Below are positions 24,409 through 35,540 of a stretch of DNA of 64,000 bases, piece after piece (the first letter of the stretch is position 1; each line of letters starts with the position of its first letter). The notes under the pieces are model-generated. The model was not told where the DNA came from, searched no databases, and saw only the letters and a list, made by a program, of their open reading frames with translations. The stretch covers positions 20,166,437 to 20,230,436 of the forward strand of contig NC_088313.1 of NCBI RefSeq assembly GCF_910592395.1, written 5' to 3'. A program made the translations under genes and the position numbers. The DNA is from Lineus longissimus. Its lineage: Eukaryota; Nemertea; Pilidiophora; Heteronemertea; Lineidae.

Positions 24409-25672
24409 TTCTAAGACTTCTGACGTCATGTATTTGTCGAAATCTGATTGGCTGAAAGTCCCTTTACAAATGTACACTATAGTGCCCCAAAGGTTCAGGA
24501 AAAAAAATTCGCTACCCGCCCTTTTCAGATAGAGAGTTATCCCATCTGTCACTTCGATCTATCTACCGTAGCTGTCATGGCCAATACTTTTTCTTTCAGA
24601 AGCCCCGACGTCCCTTGAACTTTTAAGAAATGGTTGGGTTTGGTCAAGGGACTGGTATTGGATCTGATATATTATCATTATTGTCACACCTTTTCGCTAA
24701 ATATGAGGTCTTAAAAATGCTTGGTATTGCTCCTTGTGAAGTGTTACCCAACGTTAATGACGCCTGTCTGTATAAGTGGTACATACTTGACACCTATGGC
24801 GAAGGATGAGCCAGTTATTTTCGAGTTTGTACTTTGGGTGCATCTCGTTCCTCGGGTTGCATTGCGCCCGCGACCCCATAGGAGTTCCTGGTCTTGTCTC
24901 TTCGCCCCCAACCCCGATAAACTCTGTGTGCCGTGAACGAATGCTCATCAGGTCGACAGTTATTTGACGACGTAAATCCATCCATATTAACTGGCGCTGC
25001 GGCTGCGCTCAATAGACTCCGTTGGGGAGTCTGAGCCTGATAGGGTGTACCAGTCCAGCCGGTTATACCCGGTTGGTACGCTCTATGATATGGATCTCCA
25101 GCCACCTGTCAGCTAGGGGCAGACCCCGGTGTCTCAACCCTGGGTCTCAGAGGCGGTAACTTCTAGTCAGGCAGCGCGCTATGTCTGGTTAGGCGACATG
25201 GGTTACCAGGGCATCCACAGCCAAAATGGTTTGCACATGGAGGTCATCGCGACCGACTTGTGAGGGGGAAGAAGTGATGTCCATGGCGGTTTCAAATTGA
25301 TCTGACGACCCCCGCGTCTTTGGACTGGAGGGGTTCATGTGGCCAAATCCTGTCAGCTAAATCCTATCGTTAGCATCGTTCGCGGTACATGGAAACCAAG
25401 GGCATGGAACCCTTTTTGTCTTGGTTTAATTTCTCTGAGGATTTCAATGATGATATATATATTAAGATCCACAGGTATAGTCGGTACATCTGGCGACTCG
25501 CCAGATGAACATTTTAAAAGTTTTTTTCGAGCATTGTAAAAAGTTATGAGAATAAATTTCCTCTTTGGACGTGTTTTTTTTTTACCAGAATGACAATCAA
25601 AAAGTTTGTCACTGGAGAATTTCCCCATCCCCCACCCCAGCCCTAGAATAATATACAGACTAAATAGTATCT

Positions 25673-26000
25673 TTGGACTGTACTGGTAATATAGGTCAGT
25701 CACGAAAAATAAAACATATATTGGACTGTACTGGTAATATAGGTCAGTCACGAAGAATAGAATATATATTGGACTGTACTGGTAATATAGGTCAGTCACG
25801 AAAAATGAAATATATATTGGACTGTACTGGTAATATAGGTCAGTCACGAAAAATGAAATTTATATTGGACTGTACTGGTAATATAGGTCAGTCACGAAGA
25901 ATAGAATGATATTGGACTGTACTGGTAATAGAGGTCAGTCAAAAAAATAGAAATATATATTGGACTGTACTGGTAATATAGGTCAGTCACGAAAATATCT
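25673..26000. repeat. 48-bp minisatellite, seven units
   Basis: TTGGACTGTACTGGTAATAT starts at 25673, 25721, 25769, 25817, 25865, 25912 and 25960. All periods are 48 bp except one of 47. Each unit also has GGTCAGTCACGA. Because 48 is a multiple of three, one frame on each strand stays open through the array, giving 16-residue peptide repeats (DCTGNIGQSR... on plus, TDLYYQYSPIY... on minus). I treat these as by-products and not as genes. Confidence 0.9.
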
Positions 26001-26217
26001 GAAAGTCTGTGCCCCATTGTTGACGAATATAATATCGTGAGGACTTTATCAATAGTCACGGTCCCTGGCCCCTCCCACATAAAAATCATTAGCAAGGTCA
26101 CTGCAGGCAATAGCTTCAGCATTGTTATTGTATAAACATGTCTTAAACATTATAAACGGCCCTATTTTGTGGGGTAGCATTGGGTTCTTGCTGGGGTAAT
26201 GGTGTCCATGTCCGATT

Positions 26218-26297
26218 CTGCGTTTTGTGGACTTGTAAATCAGTCCAGCAGTGACATTGCGTTTTGTGGACATGTAAGTCTGTCCCGCAGTAGCAAG
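26218..26297. repeat. Two-copy tandem duplication of about 40 bp
   Basis: TGCGTTTTGTGGAC(T/A)TGTAA followed by (A)TC(A/T)GTCC appears twice back to back. It lies just after the 48-bp minisatellite. No gene is nearby. Confidence 0.6.
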
Positions 26298-26299
26298 TT

Positions 26300-29200
26300 T
26301 CACCCCAGCAATTACCAATAAGACCTGCGCGTGACCTTAAAGTAAATAGCTATGCAAGTGTGGTCCAGACAAAACGCGATGTATGCATTGGAAGAAGGAA
26401 ATATGCAAAGAGTAGCTGGAACTGTCTGTCCAGCTCTCGTTTATGAAACAATGGGCGATTTGAAAGACGTCTCCTGAACAGATCGCCCATTGTTCACTGA
26501 AGCAGCATTCGAATTGTCTCCAATTTTTTCAGGTGAATTGCTCCATCTCGTGTGGTTTCGCTGTCCCGTCCCAAGAATCGAGCCAACGCGACCGAGGCCG
26601 CTTCGGAGAGATAAATATTCAGGATGCCAGATTGAGGTAAATGAGATAAAATTCGATAAGCTGGCTACAGTTGATGAAATGAGGCTTCATGTCAGTCATC
26701 ATGTGACTGATATTGGGACAAACCCGAGGCAGGTTGATCACCATTGCCTGACAGTTCAATTTAATTTATTCATCATAGTAGTGCCAATGAGGCTGTCACA
26801 GACATAAACATTTGTATAGACATATTACTGATATGCTACAATTATAGAAGATTTAAAAAAAAAACTTCCTGAAAAATGCTCAAATACTTCAATTTCTTAA
26901 ATTGTATATTTCAATGTTTCTTGGTATCCAAATCTTCCCTTTCTATTCCAGGCCAGTAGTCAAGAGCCATGATTAGGGAACAGCAGTTCCCAACGGAATT
27001 TACCCTTTTTCTTGTTGTAATTCATGCTGTTTTCTCAGAATGGGTTGACACTCGCCTGTTTTCGACCCTGAAAATTAAACATCAAACATTGTTACTCTTT
27101 GTTAAAAGTGAACCTTGCAAAATATGTGCTTATTCCTGAAATCAATAGCACTTCATGTATGTACTCGCTGATCGAGAATATTGCTATTTCTTGTTCCGTT
27201 TTCAATGTGGCAATCCATTTACCGTATCTGAGCTATTTCACAGCACATGAGGTGCAACATTGCCTCAATGGAGCTATTTCTTGATCACAGCAAAAATGTG
27301 TTTCAACATTGTTTTACTCGAATGATGCATGGTTGAGCCTTATTGACATATTTGTTTTCAAGAGGAATTGGTTGTAGGTTTTCTTTCTTTTTTCTTAAGG
27401 CAGGCCTAATTTAACAAAAGGCCTATATTTTAGGTAGGATATTATTTATACTATAGGCCCATATCAGTTTTGAGATCAATTTCCTCTTGAAGACAATAAA
27501 CGTCAATCGAGTCTCTGCACCATTTTGATTGGGCGGTTTTGGACTAAAATACAGTACAAGAGAATGCTCCATTGGTGTTAACAGAATGTCATTGTTTTGG
27601 TCAGCAATCAGTTCTTGCCACCCTGAAAGCGGTCACGGTTACTTACGACTTGTACATTGTTCAATTGTTATTATGCTATTGTCATTTGCCTTTGCCTCCC
27701 CCCCCCCCCCCCCCATCCTTATCGACACTCACAGTGCACCACCCTCTATCCCATACCCTGCATGCGCACTGACCCAACATCTGATCCCTTGACACGCTTG
27801 CTCAAGCGGCTCAAGCGGTGTCAGTAGTATCAACGTTGTGTTATGGTATTCCAAGTATTGCATTATTCATATGTATGTACTTGCCAAATAAATGTTGTCC
27901 ATAACATTCGTCTCTTGTCCTTCGGTCAATAAGTGTGCGGATCACTCCCAACAAGTTCGATTAACACACTACACTATCTTCACGTGCAACAATTTACGGT
28001 CAGCCTTTTCTGATTCCGCATGCCGGCCACTAATTTTAAGTTTTGTAGTTTATATTATATACTTTCCCAATAAAAGTTGCCATATCATCAGGCTTTGTCT
28101 CTTGTCCTTCGGTCTCTCAGCGTGGGGGACACTCGAAAAATTAGATTTATGCACTTGCCAAACGACACCTTCCTCACCAAAATACCTCACGCCTGCGGGC
28201 AGGGACGAAATAGCCCAGAGTCTGTACCGTAACTTAACTTGCATCCCGTTTCAATCCAGAATGAGATAGCCAACTTGTATGTAAGCAGTTGACGATCGAG
28301 AAGAAGAGACAGTTTTTCCAAGCCTTGCGGTGACCAACGTCTATGTATGACGACAGTTCTGAAGAGCTCTGTCTGGTTTCCTATATCTGTATAGTCATCA
28401 TGGTATCAATGATTGAGCCGATTTACGAATATCGCGTAACTGAACTTAAGCAGGATTTCATGACACCACAGACCATCTTTCATACATCTTCGCTCGTGAG
28501 GGCTTGCGAAATCTGCCTAGATAAAAAAATTTTACTGACAAAGTCCCATTTCTCCACTACTAATGGAAAATAACTGGCGCTCAATGTGTGTATCTATGTG
28601 TCCCTGGAGTTCGAAGGATGTGACATTACAGAGCGTCCGATTTAGTCTCGTAAAGAGACGCGAATTATTCCAGGACATTCAAACTTGTGTTGTATCCTAT
28701 CCTTACGATGTATGGTTATCCCTACAGAGGTACCAAAAGCCCTGTCTCTTTAGTATTGGATGAGACATCCTGCAGACAGTCCGCTGTACGAGAGACACTG
28801 ACACTCCATCTCTGCCCAGAGTAACCCGTGCTTAGAGTAACTGGTAAACCGCAATCGCCATTTGAAGACAAAGCATTTGCTGGTGCTTATTCATATCATC
28901 TCCTCAAACACTACTCTAGTACTTCTTGGTAGGTGCCTGATATGAGACAACTAACTGAGCTATGAACTAACCTGAAGTGCTGTTTGATAAGGGCACATGA
29001 GCTGTGTCCCTTTAGTTCGAAGGATGTGACACCTCACAGTGTCCAATGCAGCTCCTTGAGAGAAAAAGACACTAATACATTCACAGGATACATACACCGA
29101 GTCTCTAAAGATCTACACGGAGGCCGACGGTCTCACCGTACCCGATATTGATGCAAAACAGCTCAAGGATGATGCACAAGCCTCCTTCAGCTACCATGAT

Positions 29201-29300
29201 GCCTTTAAGAAGCGTAGTATCACTGAACAACCCTGAATATATCTCAGTACCAGCGAACGTACAATGAGCATGGCTCAGTGAAAAACATGTAAGAGTCAAC
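26300..29300. other. Intergenic stretch with small duplications
   Basis: No coding exon is recognised. Two pairs of local repeats are visible: TCTCTTGTCCTTCGGTC at about 27910 and 28097, each just after an AATAAA; and TGTGTCCCT..AGTTCGAAGGATGTGAC at about 28596 and 29004. A C-tract at 27697-27714 lies inside a frame of 87 codons that is otherwise featureless. Confidence 0.45.
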
Positions 29301-29330
29301 TTCAAATTTTGTCTATAAAAATACGATCAA

Positions 29331-29336
29331 TTTATT
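29331..29336 (-). promoter_or_regulatory. Candidate poly(A) signal for sideroflexin copy B
   Basis: AATAAA on the minus strand, 443 bp downstream of the stop codon. No nearer AATAAA is visible. If it is used, the 200-bp MITE at 29521-29720 is transcribed in the 3' untranslated region. Confidence 0.4.
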
Positions 29337-29520
29337 TTGACACAAATCTTTTAACAACAATCACAGACTAAAGATGAGCACTGAGGTAAAAATATTAGTA
29401 ATACGGATACAGACACCATCTTAATAACTATACATTGTATAATTTACTCAAGCAAGGTCATAAAGAAATAAGAGGCTCGGATTCGTCATCCACTACCGGT
29501 GAGCTGAAAAATGATTCTAT

Positions 29521-29720
29521 AAGGGCCGTTTAGACGACGCGAAAAAATCCGGATGCGTCCCGAATCCGGATTAATTTTTCGTCGTGTAAACGCAAAAAGA
29601 TCCGGATCAATGTGGTTGCATCCGGACTAAAAAGGTACCATCGCCTTGGGTGGTTTTAATCCGGATTCATCCAGATTCGATCCGAATGCGGTCTTTTCGC
29701 CTGTCGTCTAAACGGCCCTT
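29521..29720. mobile_element. 200-bp MITE with GGGCCGTTTAGACGAC ends
   Basis: The left end AAGGGCCGTTTAGACGACGC is matched in inverted form at the right end (GTCGTCTAAACGGCCCTT). The interior contains several copies of the palindromic word ATCCGGAT in both orientations, so the transcript would fold strongly. It starts 59 bp after the stop codon of sideroflexin copy B. No coding capacity; superfamily not assigned. Confidence 0.8.
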
Positions 29721-29778
29721 ATGAGTGGTCTTTCCCAGCTACCGTAAGTTGGCCTTTGATTCATGAGAAATAATTGCA

Positions 29779-32700
29779 CTAGAGCCCCTTGTTGAAATAT
29801 AGAACTTCCTCATCACCAGCAGATTGCTGGATTTCTTGTTCGAGCGAACTTCTATGAATCTGAAAAAAGCAGACACTTAGTCGGTGGAGACAATGTTTGA
29901 GACGTTTAGTTACACCGTTGAGGGACAGATGGCTGTTGTGAGCGAGTTGTGTCCTGACGAATTGTCCTGTTTATTTGCTCTCATATCTCGGCGCTGAGCG
30001 TTGGTATGGTGATTCAAACCAAGTTGCAAATAAAAGAGAATTATACACGAGACATCGTGGACAACTTTTCTTGTGAGATTTCCGTCCCCGCTTTTGTAGT
30101 GAATCTACCATGCTGTCTAACGTGTCTGTCTGCTGGTTGTCTCAGCTAGGCCGGACTGTCACTCATCTCTGATAGGTCCAACTGACACGGAAGGGGGGAG
30201 GGAGTTGATGGTTAAAAAGTAACTTTACCTTGGATATTTGTGGAAATAGCGCCAGGGATACCGGTAATGCTGCAGCAAATGCGAAGGTTACGAAGAAGGC
30301 GTTGAAGGCAAGATGGAACCGCGGCCGCCGCTTGAGCAAGGACGTCCTGAATGAAAAAGGCATAACATAGCAGCTGGTGACTAGGTACTTCGTCCCGGGA
30401 CAGATTCTTTTCGGGTTTATTTCTTACACCATTATCAATCACGATACATACGGCAGAAATAAACACTAAGTTATGTCATGGCGCCACCTGTCATTGTCGT
30501 CACAAACAGCACAACCAACGCGAAGTGCCCCTTTAAACGTGCACTCTTACGCTGTGGGTAAGAGATATAGAAGCGGACGTGAGGAAAGCGTTCGAACATA
30601 GTACATCGCCACTAGTTTGGAGATACGTGTATAGTGTTCTTTCTGAGAAGGGGACCTTACTTTTCTAGAAGAGCCATTCCTATAGGAGGTACAAGTAAAA
30701 CCGGTGCAGCAAGGACAGCTCGGCTGATGGCAGTCTTTTCTAAGCCTTGTCTGGCAGCCTTCTTTGAAACACCGATGACTTCTCCATTCTTTTTAAACAC
30801 TGCAACACCTTCGAATAGTTCGTTATTTCTCATTAAAAGGACATTGCAAACACTTGCACAGGCTGGAAAAGGAGAATTAAAGAGGTTAAGAGAGGTTGGA
30901 CACCAAATTCCGGCATGCTTTTAACAGTACATGTATCTCACTAGACTGAATTAAGTCGTCGAGAGACATCTTCGATACATATGATACAAGGGGGGGGGGA
31001 TGTGGCATGAACACTTACTGACTGCAGGGAATGGCACGAATTTCTGCACCAACATCTTCTTGGCATAACTCCAACTGTTGGCCCGTCGGATCAGCACTGT
31101 CAGCCCAACCTGGAACGAAGGGGAAAGGTGTCATACAAATACAAATATTGGTCAGGGTGGTGTCGATTAGTCAGTATTCTCTCTATTTCATTAGAGATCA
31201 AGTCTGAAGCGAAGATTGGTGGGCTCTGATGATACGCAGACCGCAGAACATGTCAGCCAACAACGAACTTGCTGAATCGCGGATCAAGAACCCTGAAAAA
31301 AAGCTTGAAGTTGCCTATCCTGATGGCTAACAAAAGTCACAGCCATCTTTCGTTCGGTTGATATATTCAGCCCTTACCGCTATTGAACAGGAGGTGGTGA
31401 TCGCGCCCGTGTACCCAAGGAGGAACCGCTTCATCGGTGTGGGCTGAAAGATCATGAGGTCCTCAAATTAGTAAAGAATGACTCAACAGTTTCGAACACC
31501 GATGGTTCTGACCGTCTGGGCGTCAAAAAAGACATCTTCCGACAGTCGGTGTACTATTTTTAAATATCCGCGGATAGAGTGTCCCAAAACAATACACTTT
31601 TAATCTCTGAGCTATTGGAGGTCTTAGGTCTCAAGAGAACCATTAAGTGGTCACCATACGATATGAAAGAACAATAATATTTTCCAGTGGGGACAATTTA
31701 CCACTCTGCGACACTCGATCTGAAGACTGGGAGAAGCGAATAAAGTGATGAGTGTGTGTCACAGTCAACAATCTAAAATCTGGCCATACGGATAAATTAT
31801 TGATGGGTAACTCTTACCTTTGATGCGTTCCTATTTGCAAAGTTCACGCACGCATTCTTGGTTTGGTTCATCCACTGCCAAAATACTGTTTGTGGCAGTG
31901 TGAGACCAGGTACGAGTATGGCTGTGGCCTGGAAGAAAAACCCAGATCAAGCAATAATGAGCATATTAACCGTGGTCCTCCGAACCCCCTATATTTTGCG
32001 TCTGCTGAGCTATATTGCGACTGAGGCTGACAAAACTGAATCTCGGAGCAAAATCATGGAACAAAACGATCTTGACCAAAAACTTACAATGGGTGAACCG
32101 AACCAAGCATAGCCAGACATCCTGAATGCTATGAATATCTTCTTGCCCGTATCGGGGTGTATCATAGCTGTCTTGATCTTCTGCGCCCGCCATAGCTCTT
32201 CGTTTGTGACGCTCGAGTCCAAGGTACCTTGCTTGAAGTCGTCGATTAATTTGAGGGATTTGTCTAACTTTGCCTGTAAATTTATAAAGAAGGATATCAG
32301 AATCTGTCAAATACATGTAGTAAGCGGAGTAACCACAGCTGACGGGCGTTCGAGGGAAATTGAAGAGGGCTGATGGATGTCGCTAGTGGGCTTATAAGTG
32401 TGGGTTTTGGAGGTTGCCTTCATAATAACTATGGAACCGCGTGTCACTTCTCGAAGCCTTGTTAAAGCTGTTTGTGTCAAAAACAGGAAATCCAGAATAT
32501 TGCAGTGACAGCCGTACGTTGCAAAAGATGTATTAAAACTGATGAAAAGAGCTGTAAATGTGAACTGACCTGAGAGGTGAAGAGTGTGGTCGGGTCTGTG
32601 ACGTCGATGAAATGCCTCAGTCGTCCATAGAATGTGGTCTAAACGGAAGAAAGGTACATGAGGCATGCAGATATGTTATTTTCACTTAGAGGTTTTCTTG

Positions 32701-32944
32701 GATACAGGCGGACCTAGTCCCACTAAGATCCGTTCCTGGAAAACTTCTAGCGTGCAAGAAAACCCTTTCGGGGATGCGTGCATCACATGCAGGTCTTCGC
32801 AAGCGCGTGCAGTAAAGATATTGCCGGCTTGATTGAGATTAATAGCGGGCCTACCTGATCGTAGCGTGGAGTGCCAGGTCGGAATGGCGGCCATTTGGGG
32901 TCTTGGCCCGGGATCGCAACTGATATTTCACAATCCGCGCTCAT
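29779..32944 (-). CDS. SFXN5: Sideroflexin-5-like protein, copy B (nine exons)
   Basis: Second sideroflexin, 337 residues, predicted mitochondrial inner-membrane carrier. Exons in coding order: 32944-32855, 32638-32570, 32273-32088, 31928-31818, 31443-31378, 31109-31019, 30862-30661, 30346-30229, 29859-29779. All join in frame with GT-AG borders. Landmarks: [45 protein letters not shown] (HPDTG 92-96); [29 protein letters not shown]; final YFNKGL. The N-terminus is 12 residues longer than in copy A. The first six exon boundaries fall at the same protein positions as in copy A, but the boundary of exons 7 and 8 falls in LEK/TSLLKRR, whereas copy A has it 5' of ALKETA. The region AWFGSPI replaces the VAFGSPI of copy A. 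Both copies appear intact. A two-codon upstream reading frame (ATG AAA TGA) overlaps the start. Confidence 0.92.
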
Positions 32945-33310
32945 TTCATTCTCTCGTGCATTAATTTTGATTTGAAATGATATCAAAGTTCCTAGTTTGT
33001 TAATGTTGTACAAAATTTTATTTGGGTCACCTACCGGTATATATAATCCCTCTTATCGGTCTATTATATAGGACCTATGCATACACGTCGATCGTTCTAT
33101 TTCACACTGTATATGGTAATGGAGGTGTCAAAGTGCAAATAATGACGTGCATTCGGTGTGCATTCGATCTCGATTTCTGACAATTATCAAAATCATTGTC
33201 GTCATTATTGTTCAAGGCCTTCACGGAGAGAAGTCCGGATGAAAATTAGGTTAATTTGAAGGGCGAAGGGTTTTACGCAACATTAGATACCGTTAAACCC
33301 GCTTCTAAAT

Positions 33311-33872
33311 TAAAGCTGACATGCATGCATAAAAACCTTTACGGCCAAGTTATAAAACACAAACGCCCGACCACCAAACGACAAACTGCACTTGAAACAT
33401 GATAGACACCCAGCCACTGATGATCTCACTTGACTGCACAAACAAAAAAGTTCATTGACGAGACAGGTCACAGAGACGCTATCGTGAAAAGAAAAAATCA
33501 AAATATTCCTCGAGCGGGTTCGAACACGGAACCTTCGCCGCTTGATTCTTACCGTCTTACCCACTATGCCATGAAGCCTTTATTGAAAATGAACATATTT
33601 TTCAGTTTTTCATTTCACGTACAAGCTTGACATAATGGCGTCTGTTGTGCCATCTGTACAATATTCAGTTTCAAAGTGGCCTTTAAAATTTGCCCTTTAA
33701 CAATATTGGCAAAGTGAATTCATAAGATATATAATCATGAGATAAACATGACACCCTCTGATGATTATAGGAGCACGCAGCTATTTTCGAGTTTTAAAGA
33801 TACAAAACTGTTTCCCGCTTTGCTAGTATTAAAACCATGCGTGTATTGAGGAACTGTCTGATGAGGTGGTGT
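33311..33872 (-). mobile_element. TIR element with internal pol III-like boxes, copy C (longest)
   Basis: The end at 33311 has TAAAGCTGACATGCATGC; the rest matches copy A in inverted orientation up to about 33872. On the minus strand an A-box-like TGGCATAGTGGG (about 33560-33571) and a B-box GTGTTCGAACCCGC (33514-33527) are about 33 bases apart, close to tRNA spacing. The opposite terminal repeat is not evident at 33872, so either the element is asymmetric or that end is lost. Confidence 0.65.
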
Positions 33873-34040
33873 AAAAGTAAAAAGTGTCCCCCCCTAGAAA
33901 AAGTGTCCGCCTATTGTATTCTGACAGATTATGGCATATGGTTCTATAGAGGCAATGACCGTCAATAGCTTAGCGCATAATAGAATCCTTTGTTCCCGGA
34001 CATTTTATCCTAGGACATTTTAAACTTCTACACCGGCAAT

Positions 34041-34205
34041 AGCCGGCCACTTAAAGTTAGAAGTGCTCTGTTAATGTTGGTGAATACGGTAGCGCCACTG
34101 CGGTCTGCTGGTAGTTTATCATATTTGAGGGCATTTGAAACATTGCTGATCGGTCGTTCAAAAAATGGCGGACGGGCGTTAGTGTTTCCTAACTTGGCCG
34201 AAAGG
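34041..34205 (-). mobile_element. Copy of the 2163-2605 element without the nested insertion
   Basis: The reverse complement is collinear with 2190-2253 plus 2534-2600 and contains an uninterrupted TTTCAAATG target. It serves as the empty-site comparison for the MITE at 2263-2524. The terminal TAAAGCTGAC sequence is missing here. Confidence 0.65.
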
Positions 34206-35540
34206 AGAGATTCCCTGATTTGTTCACTTTGAGACAATCATGTGGCTGTCGCTCTATCGTTCGCACACGTGATCTGTAAGCAAATCTTTACCAATCAGAT
34301 AAAACAATATTGTCGCAACGAGTTGATCTATATGCGTTATGTTATTCATTAATCACTGTGGACACAATAAGAAATATTTGTATTAGACAATGGGCCCACG
34401 CGCTCTCTTACACACTAGCCCACAACAAAACGTTTTACCCGCTAGTATCGAAAATAACCAGATACGTAATGAACTATTACATGTTATCCCATGTACCATC
34501 AACTTTCTTGGTGCCAGGGCCTTAGATTTCTGCCACACCTTGTCACACCTTTTAAGACATGCCTCGAGAAAAAAAATCTGCGAATTTGACCATTAAAATC
34601 TCTCTGTGGCTGAAGTATGTCCTTTCCGTTAAAAGAGCGACCACGAAAGTTTTGAATCTTTGGAAAACGCCCCTCCCGCGAGCAAAATGATCTCCTATCT
34701 AGAAATCCTGGCTCGACCTATAGTTGCTGCCCCTATATGGAGCCGAACACCCGGCCATTTCTAGAGAAACACCGAACTACAAGTTCGCCAAAGATGGATT
34801 TCCTTCGTTGTAAGACCTGTCCCGACTTGGGCAACATTCAGGTCCCTATTGGTTAAGTCCAGTCATCATATTGACCTGACCCAAACAACCTCACTCGGCC
34901 AGGGCGTGAGGGGAATCTACATTAATTGGGTGTCACAATCGCCCGGAGTGGAGGCCTACAGATTCTGGCGCGTGCAAGATAGCCAAATAAGAAGGTAAGA
35001 AGACTATTTCTGACTAATTATTTCTCCCCTGGATCCGTTGGTCACTGTGGGAACATCGGAGGTTGTGATTGTCAGTAGTTGTAATTAGCCGGTGAAGGTA
35101 GGTCTCTAGTGACACTTTGTGCCTGATACCTAAGTCCGGAACATGATCAGTTACAAATTTGTAAGTTCTGGAGTTCAGGGGTAGATTTCTGAAATGTGAT
35201 TTCTGGCACATGGAGAAACTTTGGTAATGTAGGCAGACATGAGATATGTAAGCAAAAGCAAGTTCACCATGCCAGAAACCAGGCACATGTATCAAACGTT
35301 ATTTTACTTGTACATCCAACTGAAATGTCTCATCCAGCAAAGATCTTGAACTTCCAAAACTGAAACACCCGAGATAGAAAAGCTTGCTGAGGCAAAAAGA
35401 GGTGTGTGTGTGACCGCCTGAAGATTCTTTCCACTCCAACAACTATAAAACTTCACGTGTCTACCTTTTTTTAGGTTCAAAATGCTGTCAGCAGTTCAGC
35501 AATCAGTATTTTTATTTGGAAATCTTGACTTGTTTCAGTT

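Noticed and set aside
24815-25105. 96-codon minus-strand frame, Pro/Gln/Arg rich
   Set aside because: It looked a little like the start of a retroelement protein, but no reverse transcriptase, zinc knuckle or partner frame is present nearby.
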